Shown here: positions 13,801 through 24,302 of the stretch, in pieces | Position numbering within the stretch: the stretch's first letter is position 1 | How the letters are laid out: each line of letters opens with the position of its first letter | NCBI RefSeq assembly: GCF_001039355.2 | Contig: NW_019775712.1 | Coordinates: 70,688-130,687, forward strand | DNA from: Lingula anatina | Lineage: Eukaryota > Brachiopoda > Lingulata > Lingulida > Lingulidae | Direction: 5' to 3' | Length of the DNA: 60,000 nt | Notes under the pieces: model-generated | Database searches by the model: none | What the model was told of the DNA's origin: nothing | Seen by the model: only the letters and a program-made list of their open reading frames with translations | Position numbers and translations under genes: made by a program

Positions 13801-14251
13801 GCGTGCTGAACCTTTAACTTATTAAAAATATTTGTTATATATTTGCAAATCTTCCGATAGAAAAAAAAGAATATGCCCGTCAACTTGAAAAATGCTGACC
13901 GTCTTCCGGAAGACCCAGAAGACGGCCTCCCTGCGTCCCTGTATTTAGCCAATTAATCAATGACTTCTCAATAAAGGTCACATAATATGCCTGCTTTGCT
14001 TCACCCTTTACCTGTTGAAGTTTCACCAAGAAAAATTAAAAGGGCTCAAATGCCATTCAAACAGTGCTTACCCAATGTGCCTGTACCAGCAATTGTCACC
14101 AAAGGAACAGGATCCATCTCGAAGGTAATTTTTGCAAGGCTAAAAGCAAAAATAATCAGCTAAAAGTCTAAATGATATAAATATATAAATAACAAATCAA
14201 TATTCTTAACTTTATGATTATGCATTCACTTACAAAAAAATAATAATAAAA

Positions 14252-14290
<39 letters not shown>

Positions 14291-14979
14291 AATAAAAATA
14301 AAAAAATCTGCTTATCTTTTGTAGTAAAAAATAACAATCAATGTTGAGTTAAACTCAGTGATACTCTACATATGATTGTAAAAGACATTTTCTTTTTATA
14401 AGGCTCAAGCAGCTTCAGCATTTTAAGTGTTTTTATCATTATTCTCATGGGATTGTAAAGTCTTTGGGGATATAATCAAAAGCTACATACAAAGAAAAAA
14501 GAAAATTATATGTTAAGAATACCAAGTTTGGTTTTCTGATTAAAAGAAGGTGCATTACACCGCAGTCACTGAAAAGTGTTGAACATAATAAATATGGTAT
14601 TTACCTTTTTGTCAGTTATATCGTGTGAGAAGTAGCAATCATTCCCAAATTTACAGCTACCCCTAGCGAAGTATCTGAAATTGCCATTTTTGGATTTTGA
14701 TAATAAAAAATAACACTTGTGCTAAAGAAAAATGTCGATCCAAGTCTAACGATGTCCTGACACTAGTACAATGCATTATAACTGAAAATAATGTATTGAA
14801 GTTAACAGGTATAATATTTTACTATTTCATTATCACCGATATTACGATGCATTATCAACTTCAAAAATACCCAAACAAAACTAAACTCACTTGCAAAAGA
14901 TGTGGCTCGTGTCGGGTGAAGAATACGATGATTTTCGAAAGGCGTGGTAGAAGAAAAACTCGTCATCGTCGCAGAACAT
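957..14979 (-). CDS. Tandem CCCH zinc-finger protein with repeated acidic exon modules, 20 exons, 1018 residues
   Basis: Exons in coding order: 14979-14891, 14674-14605, 14139-14072, 11408-11315, 11056-10934, 10671-10560, 8849-8550, 8261-8191, 7770-7590, 7047-6977, 6759-6462, 6174-6104, 5683-5500, 5294-5089, 4813-4717, 4503-4316, 3059-2883, 2491-2261, 1686-1592, 1287-957. All introns are GT-AG and every phase joins in frame. Residues 29-47 and 55-74 are CCCH fingers (C-x7-C-x5-C-x3-H and C-x8-C-x5-C-x3-H), usually RNA- or protein-binding. Residues 77-186 are Lys/Glu/Arg-rich, probably coiled coil. Residues 186-285 form a Trp-rich, helical-looking block. Residues 286-577 are three tandem acidic modules. 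Then come a 22-residue duplication, a helical region with CRCKTPECTC at about 759-768, a Cys-rich knot at 887-923, and an LRR-like end (IELLASKCPKLEVLEM). I do not recognise the family. A nuclear or RNA-related role is inference from the CCCH pair alone. The start is the first ATG before the fingers; the frame is open further upstream without an ATG, so a longer N-terminus from an upstream exon is possible. Confidence 0.85.
1592..1686 (-). CDS. Short Cys-rich exon 19 of the CCCH gene
   Basis: This 95-nt exon encodes Cys at protein positions 887, 894, 902 and 907, and joins in phase 2 to the next exon, which supplies CC-x6-C-x2-H-x-H. Together they make a compact Cys/His knot that probably binds zinc. 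Without this exon, exon 20 would be read in a frame with an early TGA, so the exon is needed to keep the gene open. The acceptor is TTAG, and all sequence immediately upstream is a TTATA microsatellite. Confidence 0.75.
1687..1733. repeat. (TATAA)n microsatellite
   Basis: Nine or so pentamer units. On the minus strand its end supplies the TTAG splice acceptor of exon 19 of the CCCH gene. Confidence 0.95.
1807..2019. mobile_element. MITE family A, copy 1
   Basis: About 213 bp bounded by inverted repeats: CCCCATTCCCACAGA and a GATC-rich stretch on the left match GATCGATCTAAATCTC and GGGAATGTG on the right, inverted. The inner part is itself partly palindromic (TGTCAGC opposite GCTGACAG). The same unit recurs four more times in this window. 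It lies in the intron between exons 18 and 19 of the CCCH gene. Confidence 0.8.
3150..3325 (+). mobile_element. Dispersed repeat family C, fragment
   Basis: Shares the core ATGGATTCATTAACCA followed by GTAAGTATGG, an AAAATCCATTTTTGG block, and an upstream AATCTCTTA block, with copies near 11783, 15511 and 47262. It sits in an intron of the CCCH gene. No open frame is conserved between copies. Confidence 0.5.
5089..5294 (-). repeat. 22-residue duplication inside exon 14 of the CCCH gene
   Basis: The exon contains two nearly identical 66-bp units. One begins DEEKIFEDNKHEQTIPDN, the other DEEKIFEDDKHEQTIPDN. High nucleotide identity suggests a recent in-frame duplication. Confidence 0.85.
7271..7448 (+). 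mobile_element. MITE family B, copy 1
   Basis: Shares GCTGAATGCAATCAGATAAA, a CAACACCAGGAGGAGGC-like centre and a GATCAATCTAC-ATAGATTGAT end with the copy near 25391. An inner inverted repeat (GCAATCAGAT against ATCTGATTGC) is clear in the second copy. Confidence 0.6.
7538..7885. repeat. Microsatellites around exon 9 of the CCCH gene
   Basis: A (GT)n run at about 7540-7562 lies just past the 3' end of exon 9. An (AAAT)n run at about 7819-7885 lies just upstream of the exon on the minus strand. Confidence 0.9.
9506..10421 (-). pseudogene. Possible decayed coding insert in intron 6 of the CCCH gene
   Basis: This stretch is visibly richer in G+C than the flanking intron. From an ATG at 10171 one minus-strand frame runs for 84 sense codons, meets a TAG at 9917-9919, then stays open for 136 more codons to 9506. 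That last part is acidic and protein-like (VYSSDSDWDAEDNPPRVPYK). An 81-codon frame at 10421-10176 abuts it with a one-base offset, and a third frame is also open across 9927-9700. Exons 6 and 7 of the host join in phase without it. I do not recognise the protein. It could be a degraded retrogene or a transposon relic, or the frames could be chance in a GC-rich insert. Confidence 0.3.
11783..11990 (-). mobile_element. Dispersed repeat family C, fragment
   Basis: On the minus strand it reads AATGGATTCATTAACCATTG and further matches to the other family C copies, including the palindrome CTCTTAAGAG at about 11960. A run of about 22 T interrupts it at 11910-11931. It lies in intron 3 of the CCCH gene. 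Confidence 0.55.
14072..14979 (-). CDS. First three exons of the CCCH gene: two zinc fingers split by introns
   Basis: Exon 1 (14979-14891) opens with the acidic MFCDDDEFFFYHAF and ends inside finger 1 just after its first Cys. Exon 2 (14674-14605) reads KYFARGSCKFGNDCYFSHD with its first Lys split across the junction, completing finger 1. Exon 3 (14139-14072) reads PCKNYLRDGSCSFGDNCWYR plus His, a whole second finger. Paired CCCH fingers of this spacing occur in makorin-like and other RNA-associated proteins, but no RING or other makorin domain follows. These exons are too short and fragmented to appear as long open frames; the motif spacing and splice phases are the support. Confidence 0.85.
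14246..14292. repeat. (AAAT)n microsatellite
   Basis: About ten ATAA tetramer units in intron 2 of the CCCH gene. Confidence 0.9.
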
Positions 14980-15200
14980 GGCAGGCTGATCAGTGTCAGC
15001 AGTGGGCGTGGTAGCGACGGGGGCCGGAGGGAGACTGAAGGCACGGACCGAGGTCGGCAGCAGCTGGCTTTAAGGCGACTTTCTTGGCCACCCTTTTTGC
15101 TTACCAAATCTCTTGTCGGTCTCCTTCTCGACAGCCTCTGTCCCCGCGCTGTGCGTCCTCCTGGAATGAGAACGTTTATCTGAGGTATTCAAACTACGGC
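14940..15200 (-). promoter_or_regulatory. GC-rich, CpG-containing 5' region of the CCCH gene
   Basis: G+C and CpG rise sharply here compared with both sides, as expected near a transcription start. A consensus donor (GTAAGC) on the minus strand at about 15107-15102 and an acceptor-like CCTTCAG near 15035 suggest a possible 5' untranslated exon upstream of the ATG at 14979. No clear TATA box is seen. Confidence 0.4.
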
Positions 15201-15510
15201 GCCAAATGTCACGTGCACTGCGATAATAATAAGGTGGCGACACCTATTGCAAGACGGACTTTACACGTACTGGTTGAATAAATGAGTGGATGGGAGGCGT
15301 TGAACTTTCAGAATTTTCTCGTGTCATTATTGCGGTTATGTCCTTTTTTTCACACAAGCAATGAGTTCATTAAAGAGTATTATAGAAATTGTTATAAATG
15401 TTGAGATCGAAATCAATATGCGAGAAGTTAATTTGACTAATTTTATTAACTCTTTTCGTCACGCACCTTTAATTGGGCGAATGCTTACATGATGCCGACA
15501 AGGGTGGCCA

Positions 15511-15826
15511 TTAAAACGATAATAACTCTTCGTGTGAAATCTATGTTTCACAATAAAAACATTGTAAACAACTCATAGAAACATAATATATTCTGTTTTA
15601 CCACAAAAACGGCGGTTATAGCTATTATTCTGATATCTGAGCAGACCACGTGAGCTCCATAGATGGCTATACTCTGTAAGAGCTTATAACATAAAACAAA
15701 ACTTTTTAGAAAAAAAAAAAAAAACAGGGACTTACTTTGAATGTAGAAATGGATTCGTTAACCATGGGTAAGTATGTGAAAATTGTTGTTTACTCCGGGA
15801 AAATTAATTTTTTTGCCAAATAGGCC
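15511..15826 (+). mobile_element. Dispersed repeat family C, truncated copy
   Basis: Begins with GGCCATTAAAACGATAATAA and CTCTTCG, which match the terminal repeat of the long copy at 47262-47915. It also shares ACATTGTAAACAAC and the AATGGATTCGTTAACCATG core. The right terminus is missing. Confidence 0.65.
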
Positions 15827-16828
15827 TACAAATATGTGGCGGAGGGGTAGGGGATGACCCCCACCGTGCCTACAGCTCTTGGTACATGTAAAATGGATTG
15901 AAATCCATATTATGGTGTAAAAGGCAAAATGATACATAAATTAGAATAGCCAAACAAGCTACTGTGTCATCCCTTTCTGTCTCTCTTTCCGCAAAAAGTG
16001 ATACTTCAGTCACGTCAGTCACAAACACATTTGGTGTAATATTTACATCGTTTTGCCTAGCCCCATTATTTTCTCTGTTTTATATTATAACGCTCTCCAA
16101 TATCACGGAAGGACATCAACGAATAAAAGGTGGAATAAAACTATTATGCAAATATTACACTAAATCTGTGCGTCACTGTTGTCAGTCAGGTGTTCGCTTT
16201 TATTTTTTTGTAATATTATTGCAAGAACAATAACCTGTTGCAGTAACGTAGTAAATGTAGCATCATGTCTTCTCTAACACAATCCCGCGCGCGTGATTTT
16301 CATTGAGTTTATTCAGTCGATCTATGCAAGATTGATTGCTGATCACTGAACAAGAATTATAGTGGCTGATAAAATGTGAATACTTTTGCCTTTATCTAGA
16401 AGCCGTTTCACTTTCTCTTATTATAAAATTAAGACAAAATATTTAATCAAAGCTTTCGTACGAAAAATGGGTGAGCAGAACGCCAATATGTAAATCAAGT
16501 GAGTATTTTTGTGAGAGGTGTTCGGGTAGGACAAAGGTCAGAAGGAAATGGTGCATATGGAAGTTTCATGCCACATTGCTACAATTTCCACATATTGTCC
16601 GAAAATTTGGCTCTGAAATACTGCAACAGTCTGTTGTAAGTACCACACAGATGATCTAAGATAACCTTGTTTGTTTTGCGTGGACGCAGTTTGCCAAATA
16701 TTAGCATGGTGAACTTCAGGCATAATGGCCATGGGGAGATTTTAACTGAAACGAAAGATTCTCCCCCGTTTAACTAAAAAGTCGAAAATCATTTTGAAAG
16801 TAAATGATTTATTATCTCTTACTTATCC

Positions 16829-16905
16829 AGAGGGAGCGCATTCGCCTAGAAAGATGAAAGAAGAAATGACCTATTCCAGAGGTCCAAGGTTCAAAACTTT
16901 GCCAG
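16829..16905 (+). mobile_element. Decayed tRNA-derived SINE head
   Basis: GGGAGCGCATTCGCCTAGAA resembles a box A region, and GGTCCAAGGTTCAAAACTTT resembles box B with its T-stem. The spacing is longer than in a tRNA because of an insertion, and the acceptor ends do not pair. It is not a functional tRNA. Confidence 0.45.
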
Positions 16906-17208
16906 TACAACGTAAGATAATTGAGCAGGTAACTTCACAAGCCACTACCTCTGTATTGCTGACAGTAGCAGTTTGTATTTTAAGTATCAAATATAGCCTG
17001 TTATTAAAGTTCACTAACTGCAAACAAATCTTTCTAGATACAGAATCAGACGATAGCAAATAGATTTGCTTGATTCTTATGAACGAAACGAGACAAATCT
17101 ATTAACAGAGTAACTAACTCCCTAGATTTTATTTTTCATCGTCCAACCGGGTGTTTACACTACGTGTTTGGCGAGCACCACATGTAAATCCGTCTCCTCT
17201 TTTTTTTA

Positions 17209-17209
17209 G

Positions 17210-17258
<49 letters not shown>

Positions 17259-17262
17259 ATTA
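17209..17262. repeat. (TA)n microsatellite
   Basis: About 25 TA units with one interruption, preceded by a T run. Confidence 0.95.
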
Positions 17263-17913
17263 TTCTAACATGTTTTGAAATTATTATAATTATTTTTTTG
17301 TTGAGCTTCGAAGGGACCCTTTCTCCCTCCTCCAAAACCAATCTAACGAACGAAACGAAATCCCCATTCGCACCGTTGTGCTCTACAAATTACAGTAAAA
17401 TTGTTCTCTTCTTTCGTTTTATATTTTTCTAACAAAGACGGTTATGTTATCCTAGACCTCCCCACCAAAATCCTGGATCCGTCATTGATCACGTGTCTCG
17501 ATTATGATTATTTCGTTCTTTTCTCTTATGTGAACTAGATCATTCTGCCAAATGTTTTAATTAATTGCAATTAACTTCCGTGAACATCTGTGCAATCCGA
17601 CCTCTCTTATACAACTCTCTTTTAGTATCGATCTTGTATCAATTAGTATCAATCAATGTTTTAATACAGTATGTTGTCGTGTAACATTGCATAGGCCTAT
17701 ATATATTATATAAATGAATGGAAATTATATTATTGTATAAAGTGTGTGGTTGTATAGAACGTGTTGGTTCAATGCACTCATGATTTTAAAGTTGGATAAT
17801 GATTTATTAATATACTATGTTGCATACCAGTGTGGATTGCTCAAAGGATTATTTTGCTTTATCAAGTCCTTAAACATCAAATCGTGAATGTGTTTATCAT
17901 TGTTTCATTTCAG

Positions 17914-18069
17914 TGACTCTTACCTACGGTTCACAAGGATACTGGAGTCCTCCATCAAAGACACCAGATTCATGTTCGACATCATGCGCACCCAAGCCAA
18001 GATTGTCTCGCTTGTCGAAGTTGGTTTTAATGCAACTAGCATTTTGTTCATGGAATTTTGACAGAAATA
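17914..18069 (+). CDS. Orphan exon-like segment ending in a stop codon
   Basis: A good acceptor (TTTCATTTCAG) is followed by an open frame reading DSYLRFTRILESSIKDTRFM and on to a TGA at about 18059. The DSYxRFxR pattern resembles the last helix of RGS domains (regulators of G-protein signalling), but the Ser expected after FTR is replaced. I could not find upstream RGS exons in the preceding 2.5 kb. It may be the last exon of a gene whose other exons I missed, a relic, or chance. Confidence 0.2.
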
Positions 18070-19869
18070 AGGGGAAAAAAGAAATGAACTAAAGCTACTA
18101 AAGCTATACGCTGGTTGAATACTATACATATGCTCCCAAGTCGCATTATCCTTTCATGGTGTTTTTGTTGTTCATTTGTTTATTCACTTGGGTCCCGAAT
18201 GAGTTTTCGTCAGATCTCAGAACTAAAACATTAAATATTATCACTAATAACAAATGTTCGGCTAGAGTACTATGCTAGTACACATGTACGTCCGGTTTTC
18301 ACTTTGGCAGTATTTTGGATAAATTTTTAATTGTTTGTTCATTTTAAATTAAATTCAAATGTTAATAATGATGACGTTTATTTCTAGAAAGAAGAAATAT
18401 CTTTACTCCATAACGTTTAATACAAGTAGGAATTTTTTCGATGCGCACATTTTGTGCGTTCAGTTGAAGGAGAAGGCGAGATGTAAGGCCATTAAAACTT
18501 CAAAACACTCTGGGAATTACAGCATTATAAAAGTGACAAAAATGTACCCACGTTATTGTACAATTACCCACATGTATCGAACAACCTTCATAATACTGTA
18601 TAGTGAATATGTGGTTGTAGCGTATTCAGTATTTTGGTGGTGTAGTGTAAGTGTACTGTAATAAGTAATGCAGCCATATGTTCAGTGCTGGGAAGGTGTC
18701 GAAAATGTTTGTATATAAAAAAAATGAAAGCAGGGGTTGGAAAAGAGCTAAATGTCCGATATTAATATTATTATTATTGCTGTAGCGGGTAATATGTTGA
18801 AAACAAAAGAAAAATTGTTTGGTCTTTCCCAGCATTGAGCCTATGTTTTTGTTGTCCAGGACTTTTTGCAAATATCACAGAGTAGAAATGGAAAATGTTT
18901 ATCTAGAAAAATAACAGCGAATATAGAAACTATTTTATTTTGGTATTTTTTTTGAAAAGATCTATGTAGGACTGGCGTTTATATTTAAATTTTATTAAAA
19001 ATTCTTATCAAATTAATTAGTTTTTTTTTTTTTTGGGGGGGGGGCGAGTATTCTCAATTATTTCGGTGATGTTTTATAGGTTGTTAACTTTTGTCAATTT
19101 AATCCAAATAAAATGTTAATATCTTAGGGGCAATTTACGGAAACGTTTTAGGAAAATCACATTAACATTTTATATATTTGGTACAGTATTGTTTAGCCTT
19201 TGTTACAATTTGGTCAGTTACTTGGAATTGGCTGAATCATTTTACAAATTCAATTTTTTTCGTAGCATTTTCTTTTTCTTAAAGTTTGACAAAAAATTTG
19301 CAGGTGAGCGTATTATTCAGTAAGACTGGTCTTGTACCTAGTACTTAATTAATTTTTTTGGTCGGGATCCGTGGGTTATTGACTTCGTTATTGGCTGATA
19401 GTTGCCAGTCCCACATATCCTGAAAGTTTATTTAGTGTTTCTTGAATACTGAACACCATTTTGAAATGCGATATCGTTCACACTGCGGAATTTGCAATCA
19501 ATTATAATACAAATACATGAACGTCAACTTTGAACGAAAGTTGTAGAGTAATAGAGGGTTTATTATTCAGTTTGCCTTGTCTTTCAATTCTGGCCAAAAC
19601 CCTAAAGATGTTATAAACTTCTCTTTTATAATTGTTGCAAGTTCTGTAAGGTATCCTTTTGTAGTTAACATTGTGTTACCATACATTGTTTTATTATCAC
19701 GTGTTGTCATTTTGACTTGACCAACGTGAGTATAATTATTAATTTGTTATTGTAACACTGATTGTATATATATTTAGTGTATTTTTGAGTTTTTATAAAT
19801 ACTTTGTACTTTCTGCTCACGTTGAAATAAATCATTTGTCTATTAAATTAGTCGTTTAAATTGCTCATA

Positions 19870-19972
19870 TGGATTTTTTTTAGCAAAAGGTAATTTGCTG
19901 GGACCTAGTAACACCCGAAATCGAACTCGGGGACCTTCTGGTTAGGAGGCAAGCGCGCTACCTACTCCTCCA
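19870..19972 (-). mobile_element. tRNA-derived SINE head with short A-rich tail
   Basis: On the minus strand: a GGTAGCGCGC box A region, a TGCCTCCTAACC anticodon-arm segment with CCT, and CCCGAGTTCGATTTCGGG, a perfect T-arm with box B. The 5' and 3' acceptor strands do not pair, so it is not a working tRNA-Arg. An A-rich stretch follows at 19880-19873. This layout is typical of tRNA-related SINEs. Confidence 0.6.
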
Positions 19973-22900
19973 AGTATTCCCACCCACCCTCCTCGGATAG
20001 ACTTTCGTTTTATAGTAACCAAAGGAAAAAATTTATAGTCCTTCTATAGTACACCGAATTTCCACTTACCCAAGAAAGAAATTGAATCCCGATCCCAGTT
20101 TACCCCTTTGCTATGCAAAAGTTAGAGAAAATAAAACTTTTGAATATTTGAAAAGGCTTTTTATTAAAGACGAACAAATATCAGCTTATACAGTACAGTT
20201 ATGTATTCATGTATGTTAAATTTTCTAACTGTAAAAACAGTTCTTAATATTTTAATGAATACAATGTTGAATGTTTGAGTATGTAATACAATAATATCTG
20301 AATATCTTACAAGTTACAAACCTTATTTCACTTGACAAATAAAATATCAACTACATTGCTTGCCTTATATTTTATCTTAATTGATATCAAAGAAAGTAAT
20401 TTAAAATACAAGGACATTCACACAATTCTTCCTTAAAAAACAATGGTGGACCTGGATTCACCGACCCCCCATAATGGGGTATCTTAATCAAGAGAAGCAG
20501 GAACAGCAAATTTGAAGAGATGATCAACCCTTTTCCCAGATTCAAAAGTAAAACAAACGCGAGAGGCACATATTGAAATTGAGACTTTTATATGGCAAAC
20601 ATTCAACTTTCCTGGAAATTTCACCATGTTTTTCGTACCGAGTTACACCAAATACGAGTTCCAAGGTTCTCGTTTTTAATTCTCAATGGAGACAGGGAGC
20701 ATGACGACTATAGAAAATAAATTTTGAACTCGATCTTTTCTTTAAATGCCGTAATTTTCTCAACTGTGATAATTGGAAATTGTAAAAGTTTCCAGGACCT
20801 TTATTAATGCTGCTTCATTTAACTTTTGCTATATAAAAGCCTTACCCGAGTTCTTTGTCTTTACAATAAATAATTGGATTTATTACGTTCAAAGAGAGTG
20901 ACAGTTTCTTATATGCTTGGTGCAAACTGACGAGTAAAATGCTCGTAATTTAAAAACAAACAATAACCATCATCATATAGCTTATCACTTAATATATACT
21001 TGTCAATTCGTCATTTAAATGAATAAAAGAATGGGTCTACTTAAATGTATTCATAAGACCAAAAACTTGAGGCTATTTCTTTATCTCACTGATTACATTT
21101 GCCATGGATTCCGCCTGATGAAATCGTATACGATTTCCGGACTATTTTTTGATATTGTAAGTAGTTACGGGCTACGGCGAATGCGTTAACATTACGTGCG
21201 GGTGCCGTACCATTTCTCTGTAATGACTTTGAGGTCACGTGGGTAAAAAGTCGGGTTTTTCGGTTGAAAAGTGATCGTGCGGAGCCCTGTCAGTCTCGGT
21301 GCACTTGCTCTTCCTTGCGGCTTCAATACGTTGTCGGCGCAGCCCCCTACGAATTTTTCGCCCATGAGGTCAGGTTAAGGAAAATCTCAATTTCGAATTT
21401 ATAAATTACACTAAGTTTAAAACTTCTTAACCATCGTTATACCTCCCAATACGCCAGGGAGGAAGAGAAAAAGACCAACAATTCCACTGAACAATGAGCG
21501 TATGGGGACTGTGCAATGCCATTTAAAAATTGTCTGAAGTTTAAGCTTGAAAAAATCGAAGAGGCTACGGAGACCGTTTCGCACGGCCACCGCCTGCCTC
21601 CGCCAAGAGGCAGAACGAAAAGGGATATACGGGCAGTACACGAGCACCATATACGGACATCGCATGGCATATGTAATCTAGAATTATATGAATTCTTTCT
21701 CTCCGCTACATATTAAAGTGAAAAATGTTAACTATTATATATAAAAAAAACGTTAAGGTGAAAATATGCAAATTTACACTACCAAAGACTCAAAGACGCT
21801 TGACCATTTTGATAAATTGCTTCAACTTTAAATGATCTTTCTTTTGTCTAATGACGAAAGTGTCAAATTGAACTTCAAACCATTTTTCTGTCCCAGCAAA
21901 ACGCTTTCCTTTATAATGCATTTTATTCGCATTAGAACTAAAATGCCGGAAATAGTACCATTTCACAAATGTCAGCCCTGCAAATTTGAGGGAATGATGT
22001 GAAAAAAAAGATAGCTGATTCTTTATAGAATCACAGCCAGTTTTGTTACTGATGTTCACACTGTTTTAAAAAGCATTCAATATCTTATTTGCAAAAACGT
22101 TAAATTCGTGATATCACATAATAAAGAAAATATTTTAAGCACAAGTATGATTTTACATCTATAATTAGTTTTAATAAATGGTTTGAAGCTCATTCATTAT
22201 TTGCTTTGAAAGCATATAAAAATGTCCTTTGACAGAGCGTTTGAATTAAAAGCGTGTAGCAAGCCCTTGACAATACGATCAAAATCCGTTTCAAACAGCA
22301 TGTCGCCCATATACCTGAAAGAATATATAACTCGTCACGGAGAAACCTGTAGTACAGATAGAATTTGACAAATTGAAATAATACAACTTAATTTGTGAAA
22401 TCGTGCCAAAAGTTGAAACAGAAGTATGCTGGAATACCTTTCATATGTACTTAAATTACTCTACCAACCGCTCAATGCACATGAACATGCGGAAATCTAG
22501 GCTGTCAAGCGGGCCATTCCACAACATTTTCCCACGTTAAACTTTAACTGTTACTGATTTTTTACACTATACCCAAAGAATTGCAATTGTTACGTGATAA
22601 GGTGACGGCGTGACGGACGAAGCAAAATCTTACGTGTGGGCAAATATCGGTGAATGGCCAAAACTAGTTTTCAGCATGAACGCATCAAAAAGCTTTTTAA
22701 GAAGCACAACATCTACATGTACCACCACTATTATCTTAAAACATTACATCGAATCTGTTATAATTAAAATATTCGTATACTTAGTATCCAGGCCACATTG
22801 CATCCACTTCCTGCTCACTAAAAACCGAAGAAATGACATCTCTTTCTTGGTTGGAGATTCAATTAGATTAAAGGGGGACCAGGATGAAGTGAGCGCCTTT

Positions 22901-23605
22901 TATATTCAGCAGTCACCATTATCTCACCGGTGAAACTCGGTTTACAATTTACTGAAATTAAAATATATGGGTCGCATTCATTTGTGTCCAACATCTTTCA
23001 AAATATACCTGCAAAAGAAAGATCCCGAACCCTAATCCACCCCCAAATAAAACGACCTTACGAAGGTCACTGGCTGTATGGTCCACTATATTTTACCTGA
23101 GCAGTTTTTGCCAAACCCGACCGTACGGCATCACCACCTGGAGGGATAATACATGACCTTTACATTCCTTCCATTTTTACAAAATTTCTGAGTTTATTCA
23201 AAATTAGCCATTATTCTTGTAATGGCCCATATAGCCATTTCATATCATTTCAAGAAAATAAAATAATACATTTACGACTGGGTTTTTAGTACTAGCACCT
23301 GTAAAAAAAACGTTACTATCTTTCTCCAATGTTATGTAGTCAAATTGCTGGTTTAGTTTTCCCCGTCCTTTTCAAACAAGGACCGTAGACAATTCTAAGA
23401 AATTACTTCGGTTAAAGTGCTTCTCAAGGGGATAAGGCGGCAAGTGGATTTATCGGTATCTGGTCTTAAAATACGAGTACGTAAATGTATAGGGACGTAA
23501 ACGTATTAGAGCGCGTTACCTTTTCAAACGTATCTATCGAGACTCTTTCTTAGAGAAATGCAAAAAAATTTAAAATATATTTTCTACCTCGAGTTACAAT
23601 ACGTC

Positions 23606-23877
23606 TTGTGATTGACAGCTCTCAATCAAATTCATACAGTTTTATTCAACTTTGACGAAAGCTGTCAAATAAACGCGACTTTGATTGACAGTTATATAAA
23701 CGAACGTCAATCACATCATTACACAGTTGAGCACAATGGTCGTCTAACACGTGAAATTCCAGCTTCTTACAGCCTTTGATTGACAAGGTGCCAATCAAAC
23801 TCATTAAGTTTTGACAGCTGCTGTCAAGTGATGACAGTTTGATTGGCGGTTATATAAACAAACGTCAATCATCTTAT
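23606..23877 (+). promoter_or_regulatory. Two tandem copies of a TATA-containing TGATTGACAG segment
   Basis: Copy 1 (about 23609-23722) and copy 2 (about 23778-23876) share the order TGATTGACA, CAATCAAA, TTGAC, GCTGTCAA, TTGATTG-C-G, TTATATAAAC-AACGTCAATCA. TGATTGACAG is the known composite site for PBX with MEIS/PREP homeodomain proteins. It occurs exactly twice, with several one-mismatch versions on both strands. TATATAAA lies at the same place in each copy. The segment could be a duplicated regulatory element or an old inverted-repeat element. No transcript can be inferred. Confidence 0.45.
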
Positions 23878-24220
23878 GATGGAAGTACGCCGAGAGAATG
23901 CTCGCTATCTCCAGATATTGGTATAGTTTATTCAAAGGCAAACCTATGAGTGCCCATCAATTTCCATTAAAAATATAACATTTTAAGAGTATATATATAA
24001 TTAAAGGGCCTTCCGTTTTCAAAACTAATTCTTTTGCTAATTTTTTTCAGCGTGTCTATAACGTGATAACAAAATACTTTGTTATTAACAAGTTTAAAGG
24101 GTCCAGTAAAGAAAAATGACTTTTTCTGGAGGCGATACACGTTTTTATTTTATTTTAAATTGTCCCGATTCCAAATATGGGCTGAAGAAAGGATGACTAT
24201 TCTGCATTAGTTGGACGCAT

Positions 24221-24300
<80 letters not shown>
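24221..24300. repeat. (CA)n followed by (GA)n microsatellite
   Basis: About 16 CA units run directly into about 22 GA units. Confidence 0.95.

Positions 24301-24302
<2 letters not shown>

Noticed and set aside
14802-15107. 101-codon minus-strand frame at the 5' end of the CCCH gene
   Set aside because: It runs through the donor of exon 1 in the wrong frame; the zinc-finger frame is the one that joins exon 2.
16794-17063. 89-codon plus-strand frame
   Set aside because: It coincides with the decayed SINE head, and its apparent splice sites fall in box A and box B sequence.
19897-19971. tRNA-Arg (CCT) gene
   Set aside because: The T-arm is good, but the acceptor and anticodon stems do not pair, so it was called a SINE head.
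21417-21670. Two overlapping minus-strand frames of 77 and 82 codons
   Set aside because: No similarity, no splice partners and mutual overlap; likely a by-product of the higher G+C here.
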